Below, piece after piece: positions 8,017 through 17,180 of a stretch of DNA of 45,376 nucleotides. A model generated the notes under the pieces. It had not been told where the DNA came from, did no database searches, and saw only the letters and a list, made by a program, of their open reading frames with translations. The translations under genes were made by a program, and so were the position numbers. Where the stretch lies: the IMG/VR virus record IMGVR_UViG_3300045789_000176, positions 1 through 45,376 of that record. One strand, given 5' to 3'. Within the stretch, counting starts at the first letter, position 1, and each line of letters opens with the position of its first letter. This DNA is from a virus.

Positions 8017-9128
8017 TTCAATGTCTCCTTGATCCAGTTCAATACATCGTCTGTGTTACGCTCTCGGCGCATCCACAGTAGCCGCATTTCAGACAGCATG
8101 GCCTGTGTAGGCGTCACGCGCTTGTCTGTTTTCCAGTGGTGGTATTCGTAACCATGCTCTGTGTTTGCACGTACATAGCAGGCTCTAACACAGAGGTAGC
8201 ACTCTTTGTCGTTCTTGCAGTCGTCAAGAATAGCCATTGTGAGAACTGGTCCGCACGGCTTGGTCTTGGCTTGCAGCTTCTGCAAGCGCACCTCGATCTT
8301 GGCAGCGTCCTCAGGTTCTTTGGCGTTTATCCACTGGTTGTACAGGTCTTTGTACGCGGCTGTGCCTGATACTTGCTGCCATACACTACCGGGACACTGT
8401 GGTAAGCCGCTGATGTTGTCGGCACCGTCACCCATGAGCAGTTGCGCCCAGAAGAACTTAGTGCCACGTCCGATCACCTTACTGCTGTACTTCTTTCCAG
8501 TAGTCGGGCTGATCATTTCTTTTAGGTCGATCCACCCGAAGTGGTCTTTGAGGTCCGTGATCTCATACGTCGTCATGTCAAGCCGCAGGCCCGGCACCAT
8601 GTCCAAGTCTTTGTCTGCGCTGCACACGATTGCGTTCTCGAAGTCTGCATAAGCAGCCTGCGTCATGCCGTCGTCAGCCTCTTGATCCATGTGGTTGTGA
8701 CCCGTTAATACCCCTGTGGTATCCCCTACTCCGTCACCTAGGAAGGCGCGGATTAGTTCTAAGTTCAGTGGCTTGTTGTCGCGGTCTTTTCGGTTTGCCT
8801 GATACTCTTTAAGAATTGCGTGATCGTCACGGCCTCCTTTGTCTGAGTTCTGGGTGGTGTGAAGCACGGCCCGCTCAGCACCAGCCATACGGCGAATGAA
8901 GTCCACAGCTTCCTTAGCGTTGTGGCGCATGTCTTCAAGCGACTTACGAGGTGTTGGATCATCTTGGTCTAACTCCGCTTTGCTCTCTGCTGATACTTGG
9001 TAAGCCATGAAGTCAGCGTCGATGTGTGCTACCCGATTGGGTACTTGCTTTGGATACTTAGTTGTATCGTGCGAAATGGACGCAGCTTGCGCTGCATCCA
9101 CTCCGAACTTGCTTAGGTCGATACCCAT
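8013..9128 (-). CDS. 5'-3' exonuclease (T7 gp6-like, FEN/PIN fold)
   Basis: The 371-residue protein has the acidic metal-binding motifs of the FEN-type family in order: HIDADF (D37, D39), MDQEADDGM (E150, D152, D153), SADKDLDMV (D172, D174) and MGDGADNISGLP (D234, D237). It would degrade host DNA and remove RNA primers. The ATG overlaps the previous stop by one base (TAATG). The last 140 residues are probably the helical DNA-binding region and contain a Cys pair near CYLCVRACY. Confidence 0.92.
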   Translation of the reverse strand: MGIDLSKFGVDAAQAASISHDTTKYPKQVPNRVAHIDADFMAYQVSAESKAELDQDDPTPRKSLEDMRHNAKEAVDFIRRMAGAERAVLHTTQNSDKGGRDDHAILKEYQANRKDRDNKPLNLELIRAFLGDGVGDTTGVLTGHNHMDQEADDGMTQAAYADFENAIVCSADKDLDMVPGLRLDMTTYEITDLKDHFGWIDLKEMISPTTGKKYSSKVIGRGTKFFWAQLLMGDGADNISGLPQCPGSVWQQVSGTAAYKDLYNQWINAKEPEDAAKIEVRLQKLQAKTKPCGPVLTMAILDDCKNDKECYLCVRACYVRANTEHGYEYHHWKTDKRVTPTQAMLSEMRLLWMRRERNTDDVLNWIKETLK

Positions 9129-10090
9129 TATTCTGGCTCGTCTTCCAGACCCAGATCAGCGAACGGGTCGCCAGACTCATCCTCCGGCTCGTCAGCGGGT
9201 GCCTTTTTGGTTTCCTCACCATCATGCCCGCCGAGGTCGTCTTCGTCTTCCAGCACGTCGCCGTCGTCCGTGCCACCCGTTTCACCGGACATATCTGGCA
9301 GGTCGCCCTCGACCGTCTGAACGATCACCTGCATACCAGAACCATCCCAATCAAGTGCTTTCTTGCACTCGTTCTGCATCCAGTTGTTGCTGATAGTGCG
9401 CTCTTTCTCACCTTCGCCAACAGTGCGCTCACCAGCGATGTGGATAGAGTTCCACTGCTCAATAGCTGGGGCATCCCATAGCAACAGGCGTTCCTCTACT
9501 GTGGCCTTCGGAACCTTGTACGGCTTAGGCTCACCATCGTCGTCAACCCCGATTGGTGCACTGACATTCCAGCCGTTGCTACCGCGGATATTGGCATAGG
9601 TAATCTTGACCTTCTTGCCGTTGACTTCCTTCTCGACTTCGTTGTGCTCTACGTTGATCATAAAGCCCTCACCCAGCATGAACAGCATGTTGGTGATACC
9701 TTCGCGTCCAGCCTTCATAGCATTGAACAGCTTGAAGAACGTAGCCTTAGCAGACAGCTTGATCGGAATACGCTCAGTGACGATTGGGTAGATGGTCTTG
9801 GTCTGGGTCTTACCATCCTTGTCCTTGAACTCAATCTCTTTAGCGTGCTTTTTACCAAGCAACTCGAACTGGATGATAGCCTCGCGGCACGGTGCCTTTG
9901 CTTCACCGAGGTACGATTGCGGGTGGTCGCCCACTTCCACGTAGGTCACGAACCGTGCTAGGCAGTTGCCCTTAGCGGGTGGGACGTACTCGAATCCGCC
10001 AGATGTTTCCTCTGACTGGTCTGCCAGCTTGGCTGCGTTGGCTTTCGCCGCTGCGATCATCTTTTCGGCCATTGTCATTTCTTTAGTCAT
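9128..10090 (-). CDS. Probable single-stranded DNA-binding protein
   Basis: The 320-residue protein has a globular, strand-rich middle (about 35-230). The last 60 residues are extremely acidic and end DPFADLGLEDEPE. A disordered acidic C-terminal tail is the hallmark of ssDNA-binding proteins such as T7 gp2.5, where it contacts polymerase and helicase. It lies between DNA polymerase and exonuclease. No sequence motif proves the OB fold, so the call rests on tail, position and length. ATGA overlap with the upstream gene. Confidence 0.7.
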   Translation of the reverse strand: MTKEMTMAEKMIAAAKANAAKLADQSEETSGGFEYVPPAKGNCLARFVTYVEVGDHPQSYLGEAKAPCREAIIQFELLGKKHAKEIEFKDKDGKTQTKTIYPIVTERIPIKLSAKATFFKLFNAMKAGREGITNMLFMLGEGFMINVEHNEVEKEVNGKKVKITYANIRGSNGWNVSAPIGVDDDGEPKPYKVPKATVEERLLLWDAPAIEQWNSIHIAGERTVGEGEKERTISNNWMQNECKKALDWDGSGMQVIVQTVEGDLPDMSGETGGTDDGDVLEDEDDLGGHDGEETKKAPADEPEDESGDPFADLGLEDEPE

Positions 10091-10416
10091 ACTAATCTCT
10101 CCAGTAGTTGTGTGTTAATTTGGTATTTCTCGATTGCCCGGTAGTTCATACCTAGCAGTTCGTCTTCGATAACTAGTCCTCGGAAGCCTGCCCAGTTGGA
10201 ATAGGCCAGCTTTACAGCCAGCACTCCGGTGTCTCCGTAGGTGAGTCGGTCGCGGCACTTTATAACGGCCTTTCCGTATGATATGCGATACAGTTCGTCG
10301 CAGACCAGCTTGTATTCTTGGTGGTTTCCCACTGCGAAATACACCTGCTTCCCGCCACTGGCTGCTAACATAGCGGTTAGGCATTTGCGGAACGTGCGTC
10401 CCGTTGCTCTGTCCAT
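10087..10416 (-). CDS. Hypothetical protein, 109 aa, between polymerase and SSB
   Basis: Unrecognised. The N-terminal part (LTAMLAASGGKQVYFAVGNH) looks like the first helix and strand of a nucleotide-binding fold but lacks a Walker lysine context, so no activity is claimed. The ATG at 10416 is preferred over the in-frame GTG one codon upstream because AAGGAG lies 5 bases before it and it overlaps the polymerase stop (TGATG). It is coupled to the SSB gene by ATGA. Confidence 0.75.
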   Translation of the reverse strand: MDRATGRTFRKCLTAMLAASGGKQVYFAVGNHQEYKLVCDELYRISYGKAVIKCRDRLTYGDTGVLAVKLAYSNWAGFRGLVIEDELLGMNYRAIEKYQINTQLLERLV

Positions 10417-12782
10417 CACTTCTCCTTTGGCACCCAGTGGTGCATGTCTAACATGTCACGTCCGACTTCCACGTCCACAGGGAACGGGACAGGACTTATT
10501 ATCCCAAAGAACTTCTTTAGGAAGTACGGAATAGCTTGCATGATCTTGTTCATACCGGCGGCTACTCTGTCTCTAACGTGCGGGTGGCAGTCTGCCCATA
10601 CACAGTCGTGGACCGTGTTGCACAAGAACGCCATGTTGTTGAAGTTATCGTTCTTAACGAACCACCGCCATAGCTGACCGAGGATCATCTGAACCAGTTC
10701 ACCACCTGTGCCTTGCACTGGGTAGTTCTTCAACTCCGTTGGACTAAACGTGTCTGTTACGCCACGCTTCTTCATCCACTCCGGTGCATCGTAGCTGCGG
10801 AAGGTGTACAAAGTACCTGTCGGGGTCTGGTATGTCCCTCGTCGGAACACACGGTTTCCACGTTCCCAGTCTCTGAATGGCTCTGCTGTCTCGTTCACCT
10901 CTGCCTCTACAGCGTTGTTGAACTTAGTGATACCTGGGTATTCCTTTTCCTCTACCTCGATCAGAGCCTTGACTTCATCAATGTCCATGCCAGTTTCAGC
11001 CGCGATAAGTGCAGCACCTGCACCGTATGCCCGCTGGAATGAGAAGATTTTACACTTCGTGCGTTCCTTCTTCCACTTAGCGTGTTCTGGGTGGTCTTCG
11101 TTCTTGCAGTACTCTAGTGCTTCCTCGTATGTGATGTCATTCTTCAATGCCACCCGCTTACAGTGGAAGTCCACGCGGTTAACAAGGTCTCTGCACAGGT
11201 TCACGTCACCTGATAGCAGACCCTGCACCACAACCTCTAGCTGGCTGTAGTCGATTTCGATCATCTGCCCCGCCACACTTCCGTCGTCTTCATAGACAAC
11301 AGGTAGATCGTGCAGTGTGCAATACTTCTCGTCAAAGCGGCTAATGAACATACCCTTAACCTCTGACTTATACAGCCCTGTAACAGAGTCGAAGTCGGCC
11401 CGAGTAAGGTTCTGCAAGTTAGGGTCCGAGGAGGACAGGCGGCTAGTAATCGTGCTGCTGTGGTTCAGCTTAGGGTGGATGATGTGGTCCCACGGTTGTA
11501 CGCAGGTCAGCATCCCAGTCTTCTCCCCGTTCTTAGGGTTGACCTTCAAGTAGTACGTGCCCAACTCCTTGTTAAGCCTGTTTACCGTACCCAATGCCTT
11601 AGTGAACGGCATGTTACGCTTAGTCAGCGTCTCGATAACGTCACTGTTAGTGCTGTAAACCGGGCCGTCTAGGCCGTCAGTCTGTGAGCCTAACCACTCG
11701 TCAAGCGGGATGGTGTATCCCGTGCACTCATGGAAGAAGTCTTGGAACTTTACCTTCAACTCGCCCTGCACGGTCACGTTCTTGAACTTAGGCTCACCAG
11801 CTTTCTTACCACCTTTGAAGGTGTCTTGCACAAGCTGCCCGAAGGTCAGTGGGTGATCTTCTGTCTCACCGGGTGAGCACCTACGGGGATCGACTGCAAC
11901 CTTGTTAAACAGCGGCCAGGCCTCTGTAGCGTTAAGCCGTGCTAACTCCCCAGTCTTTTCATCAATGTATGTTTCCTGTCTGCTGTACTTGATGTTACCA
12001 CCAAAGATCAGGCAGGATTTCATTATCGGGCTGTTCCAGTTGAACACTAGACCGTCCGGCATGTCTGTGATGTACTGGTCTAGTTCCCGGTTGGCTACCT
12101 CTAGTTCTACGGTTCGCTTAGCGAAGTCGCCCTTTGCCCGCTTCATGTCGATGCGCAGACCGTTGAACTCCATGTCAGCAGTGGCACACAGCCCGTCCAT
12201 CCGAACCTTGATAGCTGTGAGCATACCGAGTTCTTCTGCGGCCTTGATCTGACCTAAGTAGATCAGTTCAGTGTTACCGATATCGCCGCTGTCCCGGCCT
12301 TCTTCCTCTGTGCCGATCAGGTAGTCCAGAACCATGTCTTTAGGAATGTCTGCGGTTTGTACCCCAGCTTCCCAGAGTTCTTTCATTCCGTCGATCTTGG
12401 TGCGGCCACCGTAGGTAGGTGCCGTGTCGTCCAAGCTGTTCATGTGGTACTTCTGCTGCTGTGCGTTCAGCAGGTACTCAGCGTACTGGGTACACCAGAT
12501 GCGGCCACCTCGCTTAAAGAACGCCTGCATTTCATCGCGACTGAACCGCCACTCGTACAGTAACTCGAACTTAGCGTTGTGGGCCACAATGACCGTGCAG
12601 TTCTTCGGGATGCGGAACGGCTTAACGCTGTCGGCGTCCTTGTAGAACTCTGCACTGCAACGCGGATCACCCTCGTGCTTCCACCCCCGTGCCACGATGT
12701 AGTTCTCTGGCAGGAATGGGTTGGCCTTTCTTTTGAACCGTTTGTGGATTTGGGTTTCTTCATCAAGAATGGTGTAGGTCAT
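10416..12782 (-). CDS. Family A DNA polymerase with 3'-5' exonuclease domain
   Basis: The 788-residue replicative polymerase has an exonuclease domain at the N-terminus (DxE at residues 7-9; VAHNAKFELLY at 67-76). Polymerase motif A is IDYSQLE (Asp511). Motif B follows the pattern R574-x3-K578-x7-YG (586-587). Motif C is VHDCVW with H725 and D726. Length and layout match T7 gp5-like enzymes. AGGAAG lies 6 bases before the ATG, and the gene follows the nucleotidyltransferase by one base. Confidence 0.97.
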   Translation of the reverse strand: MTYTILDEETQIHKRFKRKANPFLPENYIVARGWKHEGDPRCSAEFYKDADSVKPFRIPKNCTVIVAHNAKFELLYEWRFSRDEMQAFFKRGGRIWCTQYAEYLLNAQQQKYHMNSLDDTAPTYGGRTKIDGMKELWEAGVQTADIPKDMVLDYLIGTEEEGRDSGDIGNTELIYLGQIKAAEELGMLTAIKVRMDGLCATADMEFNGLRIDMKRAKGDFAKRTVELEVANRELDQYITDMPDGLVFNWNSPIMKSCLIFGGNIKYSRQETYIDEKTGELARLNATEAWPLFNKVAVDPRRCSPGETEDHPLTFGQLVQDTFKGGKKAGEPKFKNVTVQGELKVKFQDFFHECTGYTIPLDEWLGSQTDGLDGPVYSTNSDVIETLTKRNMPFTKALGTVNRLNKELGTYYLKVNPKNGEKTGMLTCVQPWDHIIHPKLNHSSTITSRLSSSDPNLQNLTRADFDSVTGLYKSEVKGMFISRFDEKYCTLHDLPVVYEDDGSVAGQMIEIDYSQLEVVVQGLLSGDVNLCRDLVNRVDFHCKRVALKNDITYEEALEYCKNEDHPEHAKWKKERTKCKIFSFQRAYGAGAALIAAETGMDIDEVKALIEVEEKEYPGITKFNNAVEAEVNETAEPFRDWERGNRVFRRGTYQTPTGTLYTFRSYDAPEWMKKRGVTDTFSPTELKNYPVQGTGGELVQMILGQLWRWFVKNDNFNNMAFLCNTVHDCVWADCHPHVRDRVAAGMNKIMQAIPYFLKKFFGIISPVPFPVDVEVGRDMLDMHHWVPKEK

Positions 12783-12783
12783 A

Positions 12784-13296
12784 CTACTTCCTAATTGGCC
12801 ACGGGTACTTAGCCTGTATCTTACTAACGTACTTATCTAGGCGACCCGCTGACTGCTGGTCCTGACAGGCCCACCGGTTTGTATTCAAGGTGTGCATCTT
12901 ATCTTTGAAGTCCTGATATGCCTGCGGATCAATAGATAGGACACCATTTATGTAGAAGAAGTTGGATACCGCTAGAGAGTGGTACTTAATCATGCTATCA
13001 GCAGTTACTACACCGTCGCGGTATATAAGCTGTACAGGGTACTCGCCCCTAACCAGTATCTCGGTGTCACCTGCCATGAACTCTCCGGTTGGTCCATACT
13101 CGGAGGTTTCGGGCCACTCAGTAAGATTTGTCCACTGCCCGCTGCAATACACTACCAAGTCGATGTCTTTGATAGGTTTACCAAAGAACGCGTCCCGTAG
13201 GCAGCCACCAGCAATAGCATATGGGTGGTGGCTGTACTTAGCAACCTCAGTGCGTATGTCTTTGATTAGGTCGAATACGTCTCCTAACCCCGACAT
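12784..13296 (-). CDS. Nucleotidyltransferase-fold protein
   Basis: The 170-residue protein carries the polymerase-beta-type nucleotidyltransferase signature AIAGGCLRDAFFGKPIKDIDLVVY: GG (30-31), R34, D35, and the metal-binding pair D44 and D46. This resembles the head domain of tRNA nucleotidyltransferases but lacks their C-terminal domains. A protein of the same type sits before the polymerase in phiKMV-like genomes. Its substrate is unknown. TAATG overlap with the upstream gene. Confidence 0.8.
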   Translation of the reverse strand: MSGLGDVFDLIKDIRTEVAKYSHHPYAIAGGCLRDAFFGKPIKDIDLVVYCSGQWTNLTEWPETSEYGPTGEFMAGDTEILVRGEYPVQLIYRDGVVTADSMIKYHSLAVSNFFYINGVLSIDPQAYQDFKDKMHTLNTNRWACQDQQSAGRLDKYVSKIQAKYPWPIRK

Positions 13297-13529
13297 TACT
13301 GCTGCTTATCCGGCATGTGCTGCAACCACTGGTGTGCTTCACGCCACTCTGTGATGCCGCGTTCAACGACTTCACGCTGGCTCTTGGGTACATTCAGCAG
13401 TATCAGTGTTCCGTACAGCATGTCTGCGTCGTCTGCTACACTGTCTGTGAACAGGCTTGCCCCTAGGCCACCACGTGCTGCGGTGGTTAGGGCTGCCTTA
13501 ACAGTGTGGATGATTACGTCTTCTTTCAT
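13296..13529 (-). CDS. Hypothetical protein, 77 aa
   Basis: Unrecognised small, mostly helical protein. The ATG has GGAG upstream and overlaps the previous stop (ATGA). Its own stop overlaps the nucleotidyltransferase start (TAATG). Tight coupling on both sides supports coding, but nothing shows the function. Confidence 0.75.
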   Translation of the reverse strand: MKEDVIIHTVKAALTTAARGGLGASLFTDSVADDADMLYGTLILLNVPKSQREVVERGITEWREAHQWLQHMPDKQQ

Positions 13530-13822
13530 CGAAATATCTCCAATTCAGCAGTACGTTTAACAACACCACTGTAATGCTCGCAGGCCAGCTTTAACTTGCC
13601 CGCTTGCAGTAGTTCACTGGCTATCTGTTTGGACATCTCCCTATTGACGTGATCAGAGTACCTATCGTCAGTTGCATACGGATTAATTACCTTGTCAGTA
13701 AGGTTCTCCACGTACACTCTAGCAGTCAACCCGCGCCGTCTAACCTCGTCAAGCAGGGCGCTGTCTAGAACCCCGTCGAACTCGCGACTGTACGGCATGT
13801 AGTTTACGATGGTTTTAAGCAT
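13526..13822 (-). CDS. Hypothetical protein, 98 aa
   Basis: Unrecognised protein, basic in its second half. The frame stays open well upstream, but the start is placed at ATG 13822 because AAGGAGAC lies just before it and the upstream part is a shadow of the ligase gene. It overlaps the ligase 3' end by 8 bases and the next gene by ATGA. Confidence 0.8.
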   Translation of the reverse strand: MLKTIVNYMPYSREFDGVLDSALLDEVRRRGLTARVYVENLTDKVINPYATDDRYSDHVNREMSKQIASELLQAGKLKLACEHYSGVVKRTAELEIFR

Positions 13823-14720
13823 CGGGTGTCTCCTTATCATCCCGCCACATCTGGAAGGTTGGTTCCCGAAGTGCGTCGTAGGTTTCATCGCCCTTGTGCT
13901 GGATTTGAGCCATGCGTTGCCACTGGGTATCCTTGTAGCCCGATGCGATTGCACCCTGCCACTGTTTCCACTCCTGCCACAATTCTGTGCGCTCTGCGTG
14001 GGACAACTTACCCGGCCCGATACCGATCTTTTTACCATTGTACATAGCCAGCAGTCCTCCAGCCATGCCCTTGAGATCACCGTACTTGTCCACGGCTTCC
14101 TCTACACCGACGATGAACAAGTCGATCATAGGCTTCTTGAGCATTTTCTGGTATCCCCAGCTACGGCCACTTAGGCTGTACCCGTCGTCATGACTGCGGG
14201 CTACACAGCCCTCAATCCGGGGGTTAAGTGCTTCGGTGCACTCCCAGAAGTCTGTCAGCTTGTCCTCTGTTGTGCAGAACTGCTGTTCTACCACTAGTAC
14301 TTGTGGGTGCACATCAGTGAACGTCCGGTTCATGTAGTCCAAACGGCTGGCGAACGGCTTGTTTACACTGCACTCGAAGATCATCAGCATCAGACCATCT
14401 TGTGGCTCTTGGCGTCGAATGATCCCACCTGTCTTGCGGAATGGTGCAAACGGATCAGCAGCCTGCACCACCTCCCCAACGATGTCCAAGTCACCAGCAG
14501 GTAGCAGGTACAACTCGCGCAGCTTACTCACAAATGCCGCAACTAGTGGCCCCACTGAGCCAACCGGCTTATCTTGGCGGGACACAATCGAGTGTAGCTT
14601 ACCGTCTACGATACGGATACGAATAGGCATACCGTCGTATTTAATGCTTGCGTACACTGGGAAGTTCAGCTTGCTCGGTGTGAACTTGCTCTGGGCCAGC
14701 GGGATAGTTGCGACACCCAT
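13815..14720 (-). CDS. ATP-dependent DNA ligase
   Basis: The 301-residue protein has the covalent nucleotidyltransferase motifs. Motif I is SIKYDGMPIRI with adenylated Lys27. IVGEVVQ is near motif III, EGCVAR is motif IV, and YQKMLKKPMIDLFIVG is motif V. The C-terminal part should be the OB domain. It would seal nicks in replicating and recombining phage DNA. Start ATG 14720 overlaps the stop of the small upstream gene (TAATG). Length is somewhat below T7 gp1.3 (359). Confidence 0.94.
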   Translation of the reverse strand: MGVATIPLAQSKFTPSKLNFPVYASIKYDGMPIRIRIVDGKLHSIVSRQDKPVGSVGPLVAAFVSKLRELYLLPAGDLDIVGEVVQAADPFAPFRKTGGIIRRQEPQDGLMLMIFECSVNKPFASRLDYMNRTFTDVHPQVLVVEQQFCTTEDKLTDFWECTEALNPRIEGCVARSHDDGYSLSGRSWGYQKMLKKPMIDLFIVGVEEAVDKYGDLKGMAGGLLAMYNGKKIGIGPGKLSHAERTELWQEWKQWQGAIASGYKDTQWQRMAQIQHKGDETYDALREPTFQMWRDDKETPDA

Positions 14721-14926
14721 TACGGTGCAGTCAGTGCTGTGATGCGCTCTGCAACTGCTCGTGCATGGGATGCCTCATTGAGTGCTGCGTTACGGCGTTC
14801 CTTAGCATCTTCCATTTCCTTGTCTGCCAGTTCCGCCTCTGTTTCCTTCCTCTGGGATACAGACAGCAGGGTTGCAGTTGCTTTGTTCAGTCCAGCCAGT
14901 GCGGACTCTAGTGTAGGTTTAAACAT
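14720..14926 (-). CDS. Small coiled-coil protein, 68 aa
   Basis: Almost wholly helical, with charged heptads between residues 25 and 62 and an N-terminus MFKPTLESALAGLNKA. Similar small helical proteins occur in the DNA metabolism block of other phiKMV-like phages, as far as I recall, without known function. GGAG lies 9 bases before the ATG. TAATG overlap with ligase. Confidence 0.75.
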   Translation of the reverse strand: MFKPTLESALAGLNKATATLLSVSQRKETEAELADKEMEDAKERRNAALNEASHARAVAERITALTAP

Positions 14927-14940
14927 CTTTGCTCTCCAGC

Positions 14941-15549
14941 TTAAAAGTTTGATTTAACGTACAGATCAGCTTGGTCGTAAACCGAGGCCATATCTGTGGT
15001 GTGTATTGTGATGCCGTGCATCATGTCGATCTGATTGCGGGTCTGAAACTCGCAGCTTGTGGAGTCTTCTTTCGGCATACCCTCACGCTCGATCCACAGG
15101 GACTTAACTCGGAAGCCCTCATTGCGCAGGCTGTTAATCATAGCGGTGTGTTCGCTGATGTTGCGGTGGCCGCAGTAGATGTCGCTAACCTGCATGAACG
15201 CTGTCCATACTTCTGGGTTCTTCTGTGCAGTCAGTCGCATCATATGATACCACATTTCCCGCCGATTAACCCGGTCGTTGTAGCAGTCCTCTACGCAACT
15301 GTACGCGCCGGGAAAGGCGGGCATTACTACCTTTTCAGCGTACCACATGGAGGCGTTCAACTGCTTTAACCGCATACGGCTTGCCAGAGCATCAGCAAAG
15401 GTGTCCTTGCCGTGCTGTGCCCAACCGTTAATGATGTACTTGGTTTTACTCAACTCGTTCTCCTGTATTGCTCTCTTATGTTGACTCTGTGCGTACTGCA
15501 CCTGAGCATCTGGGCGCATCATGTTGTTCCATGCGTCTGTTAAACTCAT
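14941..15549 (-). CDS. Deoxynucleoside monophosphate kinase-like P-loop protein
   Basis: The 202-residue protein has a P-loop GWAQHGKDT (about residues 42-50) preceded by a hydrophobic strand (TKYIING). Later come a DRVNRREMWYHMMR helix and IEREGMP, typical of phage dNMP kinases of the T4/T5 type. It would make dNDPs for DNA synthesis. The open frame extends to 15585, but the start is set at ATG 15549, which follows AGGTGAG at the end of the metallophosphoesterase gene. The longer start would overlap that gene by 34 bases without a clear ribosome site. Confidence 0.82.
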   Translation of the reverse strand: MSLTDAWNNMMRPDAQVQYAQSQHKRAIQENELSKTKYIINGWAQHGKDTFADALASRMRLKQLNASMWYAEKVVMPAFPGAYSCVEDCYNDRVNRREMWYHMMRLTAQKNPEVWTAFMQVSDIYCGHRNISEHTAMINSLRNEGFRVKSLWIEREGMPKEDSTSCEFQTRNQIDMMHGITIHTTDMASVYDQADLYVKSNF

Positions 15550-15551
15550 AC

Positions 15552-17180
15552 TCACCTGTACGCTTTTCCATTGCTGATGGTGCAAATAGTGCGCTTGCCG
15601 TTCGCATACGTCACGATGAAACTATGTGACCAGCTTGACAAGCCCTTGTTGTAGCCCATGTTGAGCCAACCGAACACACCCGCTGTGTAAACACCCTCGA
15701 CAATCCCAGCACTGTGCGTATGGGCTGTGTTAGCCTTACCAGCAGTGCGTAGGTTCTTGGGTGATCCCCGTGACCCGTTTGGCCCGAGGTGGCCATGCAG
15801 TCCGTGTTCAATACCCACGATTTGCAGGCTGTCGTCTTCATGCACAACCTTGCAGCGGAACCGCTTAGAAATGCTGTCCATCATCAGGTTAGCAAACGGG
15901 TGACGAGGCAACTTAATACGCCGACGTACCGCCATTTTATGGTTCAGTTCCAGCCACAACTCCATGTTGTCCCAGTCCTTGAACCCGTCTATGTTACGCA
16001 GCCAACCCTCGATTGCTTGGTCGTGGTTGCTGGTGATGATGTGGTGGTTACTGTAGCCGCGCATCAGGTACTTTTCCATGATCCTACCGATGTACGTGAA
16101 CTCGTCCCGAACTGAGGACTTGCCTTCCATATGCATCTGATGTAGGAAGTGTGGGTCTTTGATGTTATGGTGGTTACGCGGCTGGAAGTCCACTGTGTCG
16201 TGGAACACCTGATGCACTGGTCGTAAGTGGTTCACAACTCCCTGCATAACTTGCATGATACCAAGATCAACCTTGTTGCCGTGCAAGTCACCGTGCGTTA
16301 GCACTTCAATCTCTGCATTGCTTTCGATCTTACCATCTGGGTAATACACGTCTGTCAGGTCATATACCACACCGTCTGTGTCAGCGTTAAGCTGCCGTGC
16401 CCACCACGTACCGTCCTCACCGACCTCAACCAACAAAGCACCGTAAACGTGGTGCAAGCTGGCCTTCTGCCCTGCGGCTTTCTCGATGTAGTTCCGTGCG
16501 GTCACTGTGCCTGTGCTGTACGCCAGTTGCGCCTTGCGGTGCATCATGGTAGGCACTGACTTCATGGCCATGCGTGTATGCGGTACGATAACTGATGCAC
16601 CGCGTCCGTGCTGCTCAAAACCGTTGATCGGGTCAACCCGCGTTGGGATGATGTTCAGATCACCGAACCAGATCAGGTCAGGAGTAATCTGTACACTCTG
16701 GTCAGACACATATGGTGCAATCCGTGGATCAAACCATAGGTCATCTTGGTCGCTGGCCTTGGCACTACCCGGCTTGATCGACTGCTGGCCGTGGTTCTGC
16801 TTGTTGTACGTGATCTGGCTGATATGCAACTGTGCATTCTTATCTTTAACTAATGACATCAAGCTGGCCCAGAACTGCTCGTTCAGCAGCGTGTTGTTCT
16901 GAGCGCATGTGAACACAAAGGTGTCGCCCACTGCTACAGGCCTATGATCCTCTGGTGCAGCAATCGTGCCAGTCACTACAGGCTCAGCGGGTGCAGGCTC
17001 TAGCTGCATTACGTGCTGCTTCTGCCATTGATCCAGTAGCTTAGCAAGCCGTGCCTTGTGGCGCTTCGGGTTCTTACCTGTGTACGGGAAATGGCTTACC
17101 ATACCCTTGATACTCCCGCCATACGGCACAGTTAAGTCCAAGTACGCGAATACCTCTGAGTTCTTTAGGTAACTGCTCAT
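15552..17180 (-). CDS. Large calcineurin-like metallophosphoesterase
   Basis: The 542-residue protein has the metallophosphoesterase motifs in the C-terminal half: LTHGDLHGN (297-302), TSNHDQ (384-388), HGLHGHLG (459-466) and AHTHSAG (486-492). The N-terminal 280 residues are of unknown fold. phiKMV-like phages carry a metallophosphoesterase in this block, and T5 A1 is a related-type enzyme linked to host DNA degradation, so a nuclease or phosphatase role in host takeover is possible. The ATG at 17180 overlaps the upstream stop (ATGA). An in-frame TTG at 17192 is a less likely start. Confidence 0.82.
   Translation of the reverse strand: MSSYLKNSEVFAYLDLTVPYGGSIKGMVSHFPYTGKNPKRHKARLAKLLDQWQKQHVMQLEPAPAEPVVTGTIAAPEDHRPVAVGDTFVFTCAQNNTLLNEQFWASLMSLVKDKNAQLHISQITYNKQNHGQQSIKPGSAKASDQDDLWFDPRIAPYVSDQSVQITPDLIWFGDLNIIPTRVDPINGFEQHGRGASVIVPHTRMAMKSVPTMMHRKAQLAYSTGTVTARNYIEKAAGQKASLHHVYGALLVEVGEDGTWWARQLNADTDGVVYDLTDVYYPDGKIESNAEIEVLTHGDLHGNKVDLGIMQVMQGVVNHLRPVHQVFHDTVDFQPRNHHNIKDPHFLHQMHMEGKSSVRDEFTYIGRIMEKYLMRGYSNHHIITSNHDQAIEGWLRNIDGFKDWDNMELWLELNHKMAVRRRIKLPRHPFANLMMDSISKRFRCKVVHEDDSLQIVGIEHGLHGHLGPNGSRGSPKNLRTAGKANTAHTHSAGIVEGVYTAGVFGWLNMGYNKGLSSWSHSFIVTYANGKRTICTISNGKAYR

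Noticed and set aside
13823-14080. N-terminal extension of the 98-residue gene
   Set aside because: The extension is a frame shadow of the ligase gene. The ribosome site and coupled start are at 13822.
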